Source of the DNA: Ctenosaura bakeri
Taxonomy: Eukaryota; Chordata; Lepidosauria; Squamata; Iguanidae
Assembly (NCBI GenBank): GCA_948474755.1
Contig: CAOLHI010001026.1
Coordinates: forward strand, 372,001-436,000
Length of the DNA stretch: 64,000 nt
Direction: 5' to 3'
Under the pieces are notes generated by a model. It saw nothing but the letters and a program-made list of their open reading frames with translations. It was not told where the DNA came from and did not search any database. Position 1 is the stretch's first letter, and the number at the start of each line of letters is the position of its first letter. The translations under genes and the position numbers were made by a program. Shown piece by piece: positions 1 to 10,904 of this stretch.

Positions 1-492
1 ATATCATAGTGTTCACCTGGACTCACATGATGAATAACACTGCAGGAGAGCGTAACTATTTGGTGTTCTCCATGCTAAAGACCAGTGTGATGGATGATGC
101 TTGGTGTCAGATCACATCCTGCTTGCCTCTTTGCATACCCCTTCATATCTTTTCAATGCAACTCACCCTGCTGCACTCACTGCAATGTGATATTCATCTG
201 GTCACTCTGGGGCTGGATAGGAATTTTTCCCCTTTTACATGAGAATGTTTTGCCTATCTCATATTATATCTGTGGGAATTGGGCAATTGGTTTATGGTGG
301 TCACATTACATGGGCTTTCCTCTGGGAGGTGGTGGGGAGAAAATACAAGACTTTGGTGGTTACCTTTTGGCACCCTTTTGGTGTAGGGTAGAGCTCTGGA
401 ACTCCCTCTTTAGGGCCATTTCTGCCCTGATCAGAAGAGACATTCTTCAGTCTACCTTTGTGAATTCTGCTGTTTCTTCAAGTGTTGTCTAA
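1..492. other. Unique sequence, no gene recognised
   Basis: Short open frames occur here, but none has recognisable protein character and they overlap on one strand. I see no repeat structure. It ends at the TAA that precedes the first foldback element. Confidence 0.5.
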
Positions 493-671
493 GACCATTT
501 CCACACTAGACTGTTATAGTGATATTATTCCGCTTTCAACATCCTATGGAATCCTGGGGTTTCAGTTTAGGGAGGGGCCAGGCAGCCCCTCCCTAAACTG
601 CAAACCCCAGGATTCCACAGAATGTTGAAAGCAGAATAATAGCACTATAACAGTCTAGTGCAGAAATGAAC
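493..671. mobile_element. Palindromic MITE, family A (GGCCATTTC termini)
   Basis: Non-coding foldback element of about 180 bp. The left arm carries GACCATTTCCACACTAGAC, a CACTATAACAG-type block, a CTTTCAACATCC block and GGAATCCTGGGGTTT. The right arm is nearly the exact reverse complement, so the two halves meet in a GGGAGGGGCC core. The flanks TAA (left) and TAG (right) are near-matching 3-bp sites. Copies with cleaner ends lie at 7385, 47455 and 51417. The GGCC..TTTC termini and 3-bp A/T-rich duplications suggest the PIF/Harbinger superfamily, which is inference. It has no coding capacity and would depend on transposase supplied elsewhere. Confidence 0.8.
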
Positions 672-1940
672 TAGGCCCCTGCATCCCATGGAATGGGGAA
701 GAAGGCCACCTTTGAGGCTAACCTGAGACTCAGACTTTCACTTGTAGGGCCTTGAAATTTGGATGAGAGTTCCCTGGGTTACCTTCCAATTATGTCAGCT
801 GGGAAACAACCAATAACATTTGGATTGATCTCAAGGCTCAGGTGTTTTGCCCAAGGGAAGGCTGAGAAGGTAGTGACATCAAGCATCAAATGAACACACA
901 TCAGGTTGCTCCCTTCTCTTTCTCCATTTCCAGGCCAATGCAATTTAAATAGGTTAGGTCATATAAAGTAGCCCTTATTTAACCCAATTTTCTGTGTCTG
1001 GTCTGGTTATTTCATGATTGATCATCAGTGAACCCTTGGGATTATGCCAATAATAATGGTAATTATCCAATTATCTAATTAGTTAAATGAGCAAAGTCCA
1101 AAAATATGGTAGCACTAAGAAACCCTCCTCCTTCTCTAATCCCTCCCCTCCACTGCCCAGCACCATGATTCCAAATCAGCTCAATTATCCATTTGCTCAA
1201 AACTCTTAGGTGTTTTTTTTAAAAGAGAGAGAGAATCATCCATCATACTGAAGCTGAAGAAAGTATCAGAATTGTTCAGAAGGGAAAGGTACTATTTAAA
1301 ATATCAGCAATGAACTATTTTGCCAAGAGAGCACCTCTCTCTAGATTAAACATCTGGTCTAGTCCAGAGAACAAGATGAAACTAAAATAAATTTTAAAAA
1401 AATATATAAAGAAAGAAGCGTGTCCTCAGGTCAGAACAGCTGGGTAGGAATGTTTCACCAGGGAGCTTGTGGTTCAGCTGAAGCAGCTTAAAAAGGAAGA
1501 AACTCCAATTAAAAATTAAGCCATTTTAATAAATAAATGATAAGTCTGTATCCAAAGATGAAGGGAATGGAGTGGGGAAAAGAGGGCCAGCTGGCTCTGG
1601 CTGCACAGATGTAAAATATGCTTAAGGGGCCCCAGTATAGTTGTGAAAAGAGAAGAAATGCTATTTGGTGGAGAGAAATGAGACATCCCACTTTGATCAA
1701 AAAATGGGATTCCCCCTGCCATATTGATAAAAGGGTTTTTTTTCCTCTCTAAGAAAAACAACTTTAAAAATACATTTCTGTGTTGTAAATAATGAAGATA
1801 ATTATTTACCCCTTGCAATAAAGAAGGTCATAGTATTAGGACACAGTGGTGACTGGACAATGTGAGATAGCTGCCAATTGACTCTCAGACCTATGTACTG
1901 CTTTCAGGAAAAGAGGAAGCTAGGACCTAGGGGAGTCTGA
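672..1940. other. AT-rich unique sequence
   Basis: No gene or repeat family recognised. Short A and T runs and a GA-rich patch near 1225-1235 are the only visible features. Antisense open frames of 63 and 100 codons around 1509-1818 look like chance frames. Confidence 0.45.
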
Positions 1941-2140
1941 GGGCCTTTCTGCACTACACTGTTATAGTGCTATCATTCCACTTTCAACATCCTGTGGAAT
2001 TCTGGGGTTGGAAGTTTACTGAGGCCAATATAATCCTCCAAATGAGGATTATAAAGGCCCCTCCCTAAGTGCAAACTCCAGGACTCCATAAGATGTTGAA
2101 AATGGAATAATGGTACTATAACAGTATAGTTCAGAAAGTC
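1941..2140. mobile_element. Palindromic MITE, family A
   Basis: The left arm starts GGGCCTTTCTGCACTACAC and runs through the CTTTCAACATCC block. The right arm ends with TTCAGAAAGTC in inverted order. It has a small extra internal segment around 2020-2060 containing its own short inverted repeat (CCTCCAAATGAGG). The flanks do not show a clear 3-bp duplication, and the outer few bases have diverged, so the ends are approximate. Confidence 0.75.
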
Positions 2141-3124
2141 ATTTCATGTTTGGAAGCAGAGCTTAGGCATTGTGCATAAAAGATCTGTGTGGACTTACCT
2201 GAGGAAGAAAACAGACCTTCACCTCAGGGTGTTTGAAAGGTAAATTGGAAAATTCATATTCAGGCTTTAGAGAGATCAAAACAACCCCCCCCCACACACA
2301 CACACAAGCATACCCGTCAAACAATATTGAAAATAAAAGAAAACACCTTTGTCAGAAGTCATAGACAATTTATTCAGATCATACATTTAGCAAAAGTTCG
2401 TGTTAAATTAGGATGGCTTCATGGTGTTTAATTGTACCCAGTATTGAATCATGAACCATGTAACTCTGGTACAAAAGATCATATCCCAAATACCATGGGT
2501 GGGAACTTGGGGGGAGGCAGGAGACCACATTGGAATGCCATCCTGAACTCCTGCCGCAGAAAAAAATGCTGATTTTTTTTCTTTAAACAAGGTTTTTCTG
2601 GGAGGCTTCTAAGGGAATGATTTTACTTGTAAACTTTGTACAAAAGGTGTGTGCACTTGCTTTCTTCACCACCAGATGGCTGAAAAGGTACCAAAAGAAG
2701 AAATACCTGTACAGGACTCGCCCTCACCAAAAAAAGAAAAGAAGAGAAAGAAAAAAAATTAGCCACAGTTCTAAGTTTTCAAGGGGGATGTTTTCCAGTG
2801 GAGAAGCCAAACTTTAAAGCATTTGATTTGCCACTCTTTTTATGGCATTCCCGCACCCACCCACCTGCCTGCAGTGATCACATGGCCATAGGTGCTTACA
2901 GCAAGTGCCAAAGGAGGCAGGCTATAATAGGGGAAGCCATTACAGGTGAGTCAAGCCAGTCCAGGTCATACACAAGCAATCAAGGGAACTCACTGAAACT
3001 GAAGGGAGTTATGGTGGCAGGGTCTCAGCCATTGTAGGATCCATCACAAGAAGTCAATGGGCACCATAAGCAAAGCCAAAAGGGAAAGACGAAGAGACAT
3101 AAAACATAAGCCAGTCCAGTGGTC
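2141..3124. other. Unique sequence left of the L1 insertion
   Basis: It contains a poly-C plus CA tract at about 2285-2307 and an A/G-rich stretch near 2730-2760. From about 2930 the sequence (repeated CCAGTCCAG, AAGCAAT) continues to the right of the L1 at 3792, as shown by the target duplication. It may be an unnamed dispersed repeat. No gene recognised. Confidence 0.4.
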
Positions 3125-3142
3125 AAGAATTCAAAATAAGTC
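3125..3142. repeat. L1 target-site duplication, left copy
   Basis: The 18-bp sequence AAGAATTCAAAATAAGTC is repeated exactly at 3774-3791, directly after the poly-A tail of the L1. This is the expected footprint of target-primed reverse transcription. Confidence 0.92.
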
Positions 3143-3773
3143 ACTATTTCATATGTGGTGGTCATGTCCTACAGCACAAAAATACTGGAAAGAAATACCT
3201 AAGAAAATAAGTTCAATTTTGAAGATTCAATTCGGGATGACACCTGAATTTTACTTGTTAAATATGACATGTACATTAGAGGGAACGCCAGCTAAGAGAC
3301 ATTGGAGAATTATATTGTACATGGTGACGACGGCCCGTATTGAATATGCACGACTTTGGAAAAATGAAACCACCCACAATGGAACAGTGGTGGACAGCTT
3401 TTATGGAAAGCAGAAATGCGGACATACTCACACAAAGATTGAAAGGGAAATCAGATGAGGATATTAACAAAGAGTGGAAGAATGTTACAGATTTGGGTTG
3501 AGGGTTGACAGAGGGTAATACATTTTTCATAATAACAATTATTATACAGTTAACAGTTAAGGAAATATCATGTAACAAGTAAAGTAGAGATATACAGCAG
3601 GAACTAACAAATCATAGATTATTAACATTTTATTGCGATACGTGGTATAACAAATAGGGGAATATCAATAATTGTAATCCAGAAAGGAAAGGAAGAAGGA
3701 ATAACATTACATGTAAACATTGCAGAAATTGTTTGTTTTATCTGTTTAAATGTGAATAAAATTTTTTAAAAAA
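3143..3773 (+). mobile_element. 5'-truncated L1 LINE (ORF2 C-terminus, 3' UTR, poly-A)
   Basis: The reading frame running 3057-3458 crosses the insertion boundary. After the boundary it encodes SLFHMWWSCPTAQKYWKEI, the HMWW.CP pattern typical of the L1 ORF2 C-terminal region. It then continues with TTARIEYARLWKNE, which matches the usual tail helix. A 3' UTR of about 300 bp follows, ending AATAAAATTTTTT and an A-run. An exact 18-bp duplication flanks the element. No endonuclease or reverse-transcriptase core is present, so this is a dead-on-arrival copy that retains only the last fraction of ORF2. The frame decays by stop and frameshift near 3400-3460. Confidence 0.88.
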
Positions 3774-3791
3774 AAGAATTCAAAATAAGTC
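3774..3791. repeat. L1 target-site duplication, right copy
   Basis: Exact 18-bp match to 3125-3142, abutting the L1 poly-A tail. Confidence 0.92.
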
Positions 3792-5008
3792 CAAGAGCAT
3801 GAAGGCACTGAAAGCCTGGTAGAATAAACAGGTGTGAACCTGACCTTGAGTCACCAGGTAGTTAATTCTTGCCTTCTTCAGCAGTGGTCTCATTCCTGTC
3901 AGTGTGTTTATGGAAGTGTCTCCTCCATATCCCCCAGTTCTGACTCAGATAGAGGCCCATCCTCTTGAAGTTCTTCATCAGCTACGTAAGCTACTTGGTT
4001 TGGAGGAGGGCCATCATCTGAACCCAGAGACCTTTCAAGTTCTTATTCTCCTAAGATTCTACAGAGTTACAATAATAGGGAGTGGCCTTCCTTTATAGTA
4101 CCTCCACACTATCTCAAGGGAGCATGTGGATTTGATTACTGTAACATCTTCAGCATCTTCTTTCACACACCCCCCCCGCATGCTCTTTTACTCCTTTGCT
4201 CGAAGAAGGCGGCTGTGAAGAATTTTATGCCTTGTTGGTTGGCCTAAAAAAGTCAAGACCATAATATTGACTTTGGAATATGTATGGGCTAAATGGAAAA
4301 GCAAAGAGGTGTCATTCACAAACTGTCATACATGGCAACCATTTCTGACAAGTGAGGGGAAATTATTGACTTTAATGTTGACAAGAGCTGGCAAACTGTA
4401 ATGGCAAAGTGATTGAAAGGAAGCCTCCGGAACTCCTTCATTCAAATGCCATCCCTGCTCTGAATGCACTGAGTGGCTTGAGCAACCAAGACAAGCTGAC
4501 TTTTCCTATCCTCCAACATTTCACAGATGAAAACTGGGACACACGTGGCCTAAGAGGGGAAAAGTTATTAATGAGGAAGGACACACAAGGTAGAAAAGGT
4601 TGCAGCAGTTTGCTTTTGCCTGAGCAAACTGGGAAGGTCAAGATTTCACCTCCTCTTCTCCCCTCCCTATTGCTGAGTTGATTGAGTGTAAAGTACATTT
4701 GAGCTTTAAAGTCAGTTTTAAATGGAAGTAAGTTGGGGTCAAAAGAGGAAGTGGGAGGAAAGAAACTGGGACATTTTAAAAATGGCTGAAAAAGTGGCAG
4801 AGAATTAATTGGGACTATCCCTGCCAAATCAGGACAGTTGGAGAGTGTACTTTCATTTCATTTTCCACCCTCTTCTTCATCTACAATCTGGGGTGTAAAC
4901 ATCCTGGGAGAAAAGGCAGAGATCAGCCTCAGTGCCCCCCTTGCACTTCAGCTAACAAATTCAGCCTCATGAAGATCATGGCTCCGTTTTATATGAGGAA
5001 CCTTATTG
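3792..5008. other. Unique sequence, no gene recognised
   Basis: It continues the pre-insertion sequence from 3124. It includes a poly-C run at about 4170-4178. Open frames of 90 and 129 codons at 4409-4827 overlap on opposite strands and show no protein family character. Confidence 0.4.
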
Positions 5009-5063
5009 GTGTGTGTGTGTGCGCACGCGCACACACACACACACACACACAAACAAACACACT
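5009..5063. repeat. Alternating GT / GCGCACGCGC / AC tract
   Basis: A (GT)n run leads into GCGCACGCGC and then an (AC)n run, giving a self-complementary, strictly alternating purine-pyrimidine tract of about 45 bp. Such tracts are known candidates for Z-DNA and cruciform extrusion. The tail degenerates into AAACAAACAC. Confidence 0.9.
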
Positions 5064-5849
5064 AAGCCTATGGAACAAGAAAATATACTCCTTACACTTC
5101 AGCCAAATTCAAACTTTTATGCAACAGAGCCTTGCATTTGTATGGGTAGAGATCAAAGAAGCTACTTTTTTGGGAAGTGATTCTGTTCTTGGGACTAATC
5201 AATAGGATTTAAGCCTTTGCCCATAAGCAGAAGTCAGAAATGTGACTTTTTGGATTATAAGACCAAGAAGGTCCACAGCCATGCTGACCAGAGGAGGATG
5301 GGAGCTGTAGTTTAAACAAGGAAACATCTGTGTCCTGGTTATGGGTAAAAGCCTAAATCCTTTTAGCCCCAAGTATCAATTCTTGAATGGTGAATCAACA
5401 CATTCGTAAATATTATAAATTCAATGAGTTTACGCTAGTTGGGAGCTAACAATAAGAGGCAAGTCAGAACCAGAAGTTTATGGTACTTTAGCAATTTCCC
5501 ATTATACACAGTTAAAACTCAAGAAATAATTCTTTACAACACTATAGAATTTAAAACGAAACTATCCCTATGGATTAGCAGATTTTGGGTAATTTTTTAT
5601 ACAGACTTTACTCCTTGCATTATGCAGCTCCAAAGCATTGACAAGAAATTTAGATGTCCTGAAAGATACATAGCTATGAAATGAATGAATGAAAGAGGCA
5701 TAAAAAAATATTATACTGACAAATATTAATCCCAGCTATTTGAGATCACATCTCCATATCCTTGAGCCTCTGCCCTAAGGCCATTTCTGCACCCTATCCT
5801 GTTCTGCAATCCCAGCAGTGCCTTTGCCAGGATTGGAGAGTGACACAAA
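5064..5849. other. AT-rich unique sequence
   Basis: No gene or repeat family recognised. It ends with the AAA at 5847-5849 that forms the left flank duplication of the following MITE. Confidence 0.4.
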
Positions 5850-6348
5850 GGCCCTTTCCGCATGAGGAAGTTAAAACGGGCCAACGCGTCCTGGCACGGA
5901 GGTCGTCCACATTTTGGATCGGACTAGGTCCGAACTACTTACCTTAGTTCCTCACCGTAGTCCGATCCAAAACACCTCGAAGTGGTCCTCCAGCGTGCTA
6001 AGTAAAGACCAGAAAAATGTGGTCTTTCCATCTTCTGGAGCGCGCCATTGTGTTCCTGCTGACTAGTGCAGATGCACAGGCTCGCACCAATGCGAGCCTC
6101 CAATCAGTGGAGGGCGGGCTGTGGGCATGGCCAGCGTAAGCGATTGGTCTAGACCCACAAAGAAACAGAAAGCCGCCATTTTCAGCCAGATCAGTGCAGA
6201 CCTAAAGACCTTGCACTGCTCCGATTTACCCTGGACTAATGAAGGAGCCCTGCAGAAGGGCTTAAGGGAAAGTCCGCGTCACTTCGGACCCAGAAGACCC
6301 AGTAAGTAACGGCACGGAGTGGTTCATTCGCCTCGTGAGGAAAGGGCC
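5850..6348. mobile_element. CpG-rich MITE, family B1 (GGCCCTTTCCGCA termini)
   Basis: The 499-bp element begins GGCCCTTTCCGCATGAGG and ends CTCGTGAGGAAAGGGCC, an inverted terminal repeat of about 17 bp. It is flanked on both sides by AAA, a 3-bp duplication. The interior is GC- and CpG-rich, unlike its AT-rich surroundings, and contains GTAAGT-type motifs at 6302-6307 (+) and 5937-5942 (-). It has no transposase frame. A Harbinger-like origin is inferred from the termini and the 3-bp A/T-rich target duplication shared with the copies at 17383 and 59901. Confidence 0.85.
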
Positions 6349-7021
6349 AAACACTCCCCTCTGCACCCGGCTGGCTCCCTGGAGAAGGGAGCACGAAGTG
6401 ACACATGCCTTCCTTCTGCAGCATAGCCATCCTCTTTCCCACGCTGCTCTGGAGAAGTAAGTACATACATCATGCTTCCACCCCTTCTGCACGGCTGCTG
6501 GAGACAGGAGTGTTGTGTAATGGTGGGCCACTAACATTTTTTTTCCGTTAATGACATATCCCACAATTGCAACAGATTGGGGGGGGTGTTGGCAGCAGGA
6601 CTGTGATGATGTCGTGCAAAAGCACAACTCATAGACCACTGCAAATGCTTTCCCATCGAGCAACAGCAAAGCCATGCAGAAACAGCCTTAGTTTAGCTCT
6701 ATCATATCCTTGAGCAGAAAATCCCAAATGCGTGGTAACCAGTACTTTTTATTTTTCTCTTCTATGGATTTAGGCCCATATCTTCCAATGCCAACAAAAT
6801 AAGTTCTGAAACCTGCTTCAAAATCATTTTTATCGGAAAAAAAGAAAAAGCTCATTAAAGTGCTTCAGCTTTGATAGTCATTACATCCAGTTTCGCACAA
6901 ATTCTAATTTGGTAGATACACACCAACAGAATCTTATGTGAAAATTTATTTCGAGCTCCTTCCAATAAGTCTAGATTAGATGTGGCTGAAAGAAAAGCCT
7001 CATGTAGAATCAGGTCAAAGT
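6349..7021. other. Unique sequence
   Basis: It contains G-run GGGGGG near 6580-6586 and no recognisable gene. The antisense frame at 6262-6675 overlaps MITE sequence at its left end and is treated as chance. Confidence 0.4.
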
Positions 7022-7227
7022 CAGTGGCAGCTGGTGGCTCTTGATGATGTCAGTGGTACAGTGTATCCACTTTAGATTTCAGTCTAAACCGTTAAAGGTG
7101 CTATCCAAAATAATTAATTTATTTTGGGGATTGGTCTCAGCACCTTGGATAGTACCTTTAAAGTTCAGACTAAAATCCAGGGTGGAGTTGCCTTTCCCAC
7201 TGAAATCAGAACGACCAGCTACCACTG
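7022..7227. mobile_element. hAT-type palindromic MITE
   Basis: It begins CAGTGGCAGCTGGTGGCTC and ends CCAGCTACCACTG, an inverted terminal repeat. The arms include CTTTAGATTTCAGTCTAAA and its inverted partner. The flanks GTCAAAGT (7014-7021) and GGTAAAGT (7228-7235) match at 6 of 8 positions, fitting the 8-bp duplication of hAT elements. The copy at 24903-25101 is the same family. Confidence 0.82.
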
Positions 7228-7384
7228 GGTAAAGTGGAGGAAAAAAGGTTATTTATTAAAATCAAAGTTTTAATTTTTAAAGAAGGGAACTTTAAGATAA
7301 AAGAGTGAAAAAATAAAACCAAAACTTTTGAAAGGAAAACACAAATTTCACAAATGTATATCAGGATATGAGCATGTACTCTTT

Positions 7385-7586
7385 GGCCATTTCCGCACTA
7401 CACTGTTATAGTGCTATTATTCCACTTTCAACATCCTATGGAATCCTGGAGTTTGCGGTTTAGGGAGGGGCATTTAGAACTCTCAGCCACACAGCTCTTT
7501 GGCCTCAGGCAACTACAAACCCCAAAATTCCCTGGGATGTTGAAAGTGGAGCAATAGCATTACAGCAGTGTAGGGTGGAAATGGCC
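7385..7586. mobile_element. Palindromic MITE, family A, TTT duplication
   Basis: It starts GGCCATTTCCGCACTACAC and ends with the inverted GGTGGAAATGGCC. It is flanked by TTT at 7382-7384 and 7587-7589. The arms contain GGAATCCTGGAGTTTG and its inverted CAAACCCCAAAATTCC. The centre (about 7470-7500) is a longer loop than in other copies and contains AGAACTCTCAGCC, a motif also seen in the foldback element at 10233. Confidence 0.85.
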
Positions 7587-7589
7587 TTT

Positions 7590-10230
7590 GACTGCTGACA
7601 AAAAGTTTCAAGGTTAGAGTCGCTTCTTAAAAGAACATATGCCCCTTACCATGTTGTAGGTGAAAAGGACAAAGAAGAGTTAAAATGCTCTCTCCATGTA
7701 TACTTCCAGTTATCTCACTCAAGAAGGCACCTAGCAGCCCTCTCTTCCTAAAAACAGAGCAAAGTATAAACTTCCCTCATTTATTCTAGCCAAGAAACTA
7801 GGTATCCTGGGAAGAAGAAGAAGAGAGAGAGAGAGAGAGTCTGAATAAGTCATAAAGCAATACTATTAAGCAATTTTTGCTATCACCTGAGGTCGCAAAC
7901 AATAGGCACCGCACTGGATGATCAAGAAAACAAAGAAAGCTTCCAGCCTTGGTGGGGCAGGGGAGTGTTGATATCTTTATTTATTTATATCATGCCAAAG
8001 AAAGAAACATCCTCCATAAAACAAAATTTCAACACTAAAATCATACATTTCTTTAAAAAAATTAAAACCAATAATAAAAACTGGTTCAGAACAAACACGC
8101 CTGTGTTATACTCCAGCAGCCTGTATAAGGAAATACAATTTTCACTGGCACTTGTGGGGGGGGGGACAACAGAATCTTAAGCATAAAGGAGCTCAATAGT
8201 TAGAGTGCCACCACCACGACAGCCCTACTTAGTTGGGACAGCCTCACAAGCAGAACCTTCACAGTCTATCTTAAAGTCTGGATGGGTACTAAAGAAGTAG
8301 ACCTCCAAATACTTAAATGCACATACTCCATAAGAGGAAAACATGAGGAATTTTGGAAAGGTGTGCCAAATGTTATTTATCCAATTTAGAAAAGGGAAAG
8401 ATGTAATGTTTTTGCAAGCATAATGTATCTGAGTGAACAGCTGCTTTAAAATGAGACTTTGGGACTTTCAAAATGGGCTGTCTTGACTAAATTTGTTAGA
8501 GGTATAGCTTAGGTTCTGTAATGAGAAGTGGAAGCTGGTAGGGCTCCAGTGAGGAAACGAATCCTTTTGGGCTTTAGTCTGAACTAGGAATGTAAATCTT
8601 CATGAATTTCATTCTCACAGGCAAGAGTGAATCATTTTGTCACTTTCTTCCCCATTGTGATGAATTCTTCAAAAACTCAAGAAACCCATTTTTTGTCTAT
8701 GATCTGAATATTTCTTGAAGTTAATTTTCAGTTTATTCTTTACTCAAGCTTGTGTTTTCATTCTTTCATCCTACCATTACCCAACTGTCTCTTCTCCTTT
8801 TTAAAGACTTCCCTAATTTGTTTCCATCCCTCCCTACTTTTTGTTGGTTTTTCTTTTATTTTGTTTGAGTTAATCAGTGTGATTGCTCACCATGTGGTTT
8901 GTTTTAGGCAGTCTTCTTGTCATGATGATAAAGTAGCTTTGTCACCAACACCTCACAGTGGTAGGGCACAGATAAAAAAAGAGGCAGCCATTTACAGTCC
9001 CAGGTTTCTTGTGGGCCATCTCCAAATGGAAATTAATCTCCTGGCAAGAAACTAAGAGTGGGTGATGAGGAAAGCTGAATTTGATTCATTTTTTCCCTCT
9101 CATGACCTTCATTTCATGCAGAGTGGGTACATTTTGAAGCATGAGTCCACCAACAGGACTTAGGGTAAAAATTTAATTTGCTTAACATTCATTGCATGTT
9201 AAATATTAAACTTTCAAATATGTGTTTAAACTTTCAACAGCCTAAAACACCTCTTCTTTATTAAACAGCACAGTAAGGTCCCCCACACACACACATTCTC
9301 AAGCACAGAGCTGTTTGAACAAAAGAAATTATAAAAATTAAGCATGGTATTGAATTGTAAGACATTTTAACTTAATGCAGCACTTAGCTTCAGTGGGACT
9401 GTGGAGCACAGCACACAAACTGGCAGATCTTTCAAATGATATCAAACAGAAATTCTGCATAAAACCCATTTATGGAAGCACTCTTTTTAATCATGGAAAA
9501 TGTAATTGAATTAATTAAAGTTAACTAAGTAGGGATTTACAATTCAGTCTATATCTGGCCTGTGGCAGTAATTTTATGGGTTTAGTCATAAGACCATTTC
9601 ATTCAATTGCTAAATCAGTGGTCTTTTTTTACAGAAAAATCTTGCATTTTGTTTTTCAGGCTGCTTTCCTTGAGAGAGAAAGATTGTACACATCTTATAT
9701 CATAGTCACCATCACATTCATAAAACAGTCCTTAAAAAGAGCCCATTGTTTAAGAAAGTTAGTTTTGTTGTCTTTATGATTGACTTCTCTTTGCAGGTTT
9801 CTCTTGAGGCTGGACAAATTGGAAAGCTCAGTCTCCCCATTCTAACTGCAATTGTTCACCATCACAGTGGCAATTTGATTGCAGTTTGCTGATCCCCAAA
9901 GCTCTCATAGATCCTCCAGTCTCTCTTCAAACCTCTGAGATATTTTTTACCAGTCCAAACATCATTTGGCCAGCAACCCCATGCAAAGTGTCCCCACCTC
10001 TCTTTGCTCATCACAGCACTAATGGGACGACTGATGGCTGCCATTCCAACCCAGAAGCTTGTCTTCTTGTGTTGGTTGCGTCTATCCTCGCTTAACTTCC
10101 TGAAGGGGAAAAGGCCACTGATTTGCACCTGAGACATTTTACAAAAATGTGGAGAATGCCTTTTTAAAAATATGTATTTAGTATTCTGCTTTTTTCCTGA
10201 TGTGAAACCCATTTTAAAAACATTCAGTTC
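7590..10230. other. AT-rich unique sequence
   Basis: A 2.6-kb stretch with little recognisable repeat. Seen here are a GA tract at about 7818-7840, a short TTTATTTATTTAT retroposon-like tail near 7975, a G-run near 8154-8164 and a CA patch near 9282-9296. Open frames (for example 8750-9055) lack family character. No gene is called, and conserved non-coding elements cannot be excluded by eye. Confidence 0.45.
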
Positions 10231-10232
10231 TT

Positions 10233-10437
10233 CATCACACTATGCTATTATAATACTGTTATTCCAGTTTAACTGCCATGGGTCTGTCCTATGGAATTCT
10301 GGGATTTGTAGTTTGGGGGGATTTAGAATTCTCAGCCAGAGAGGTCTTGGCCTCACTAAACTACAAACTCCAGAATTCCATGGGATGTTACCATGGCAGT
10401 CAAAGTAGAATATAGTGCTGTAACAGTGTAGCATGAT
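10233..10437. mobile_element. Palindromic foldback MITE, family D
   Basis: The left arm CATCACACTATGCTATTATA, then AACTGCCATGG and GGAATTCTGGGATTTGTAGTTT, is mirrored on the right by AAACTACAAACTCCAGAATTCC, CCATGGCAGT and GTGTAGCATGATAAAG. It is related to family A through the GGAATYCTGGG block but has different outer ends. The segment at 58637-58895 is a more diverged copy. I see no clear target duplication. Confidence 0.75.
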
Positions 10438-10479
10438 AAAGATCTAAATGTTTTGGTTTCATGTTGCAGGTAAGATAAA

Positions 10480-10589
10480 TTTACTTTATTTATTTATTTA
10501 AATTTTATCTTGCCTTTCTTCCAATATGCAACCCAAGGCAGCTTACAACCTGCCGCTTCGATCCACTGGGAGAGACGGGATAAAAATAA
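10480..10589. mobile_element. Two inverted retroposon 3' tails
   Basis: TTTATTTATTTA followed by CTTGCCTTTCTTCCAATATG and AAGGCAGCTTACAA is the reverse complement of a common reptile retroposon 3' end (GGCGGGATATAAATAAATA type). It is followed by a second, oppositely oriented tail (GGGAGAGACGGGATAAAAATAAA) that leads into the TTA microsatellite. The subfamily is not named. Confidence 0.5.

Positions 10590-10647
<58 letters not shown>
10590..10647. repeat. (TTA)n microsatellite
   Basis: About 19 uninterrupted TTA units directly after a GGGATAAAAATAAA retroposon tail. The tail probably seeded the repeat. Confidence 0.95.
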
Positions 10648-10648
<1 letters not shown>

Positions 10649-10904
10649 AAACTGACACAAAATATAGAACTCTCACAGGGACTGGAGAATCTCTTGCCAG
10701 GCTATATTGCAGTGCTGACATGGAATGTCGCCACCACAATCTTGGTCATTTTGAGATTTTTCTACATATCTAGTTGGCCCATGTTCGGATGCTTTCTTTT
10801 TTCTCATTGCTTCCCACATGTCAGTTCAGTTCCAATGAGTCCTTTTTCAAACCCAAGCCCTTTTTCAAACCCTTTTTCAAAACCAGAAAAAGCCTACAGC
10901 GTAG
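10648..10904. other. Short unique stretch with CCCTTTTTCAAA repeats
   Basis: Three close repeats of CCTTTTTCAAACC lie at about 10841-10882. The last four bases, GTAG (10901-10904), form the left duplication of the following LTR. Confidence 0.5.

Noticed and set aside
4409..4827. Overlapping open frames on both strands, with a TTTCACAGATGAAAACTGGG phrase that recalls MIR
   Set aside because: The MIR-like phrase is too short and the surrounding order does not match. The frames show no coding character.
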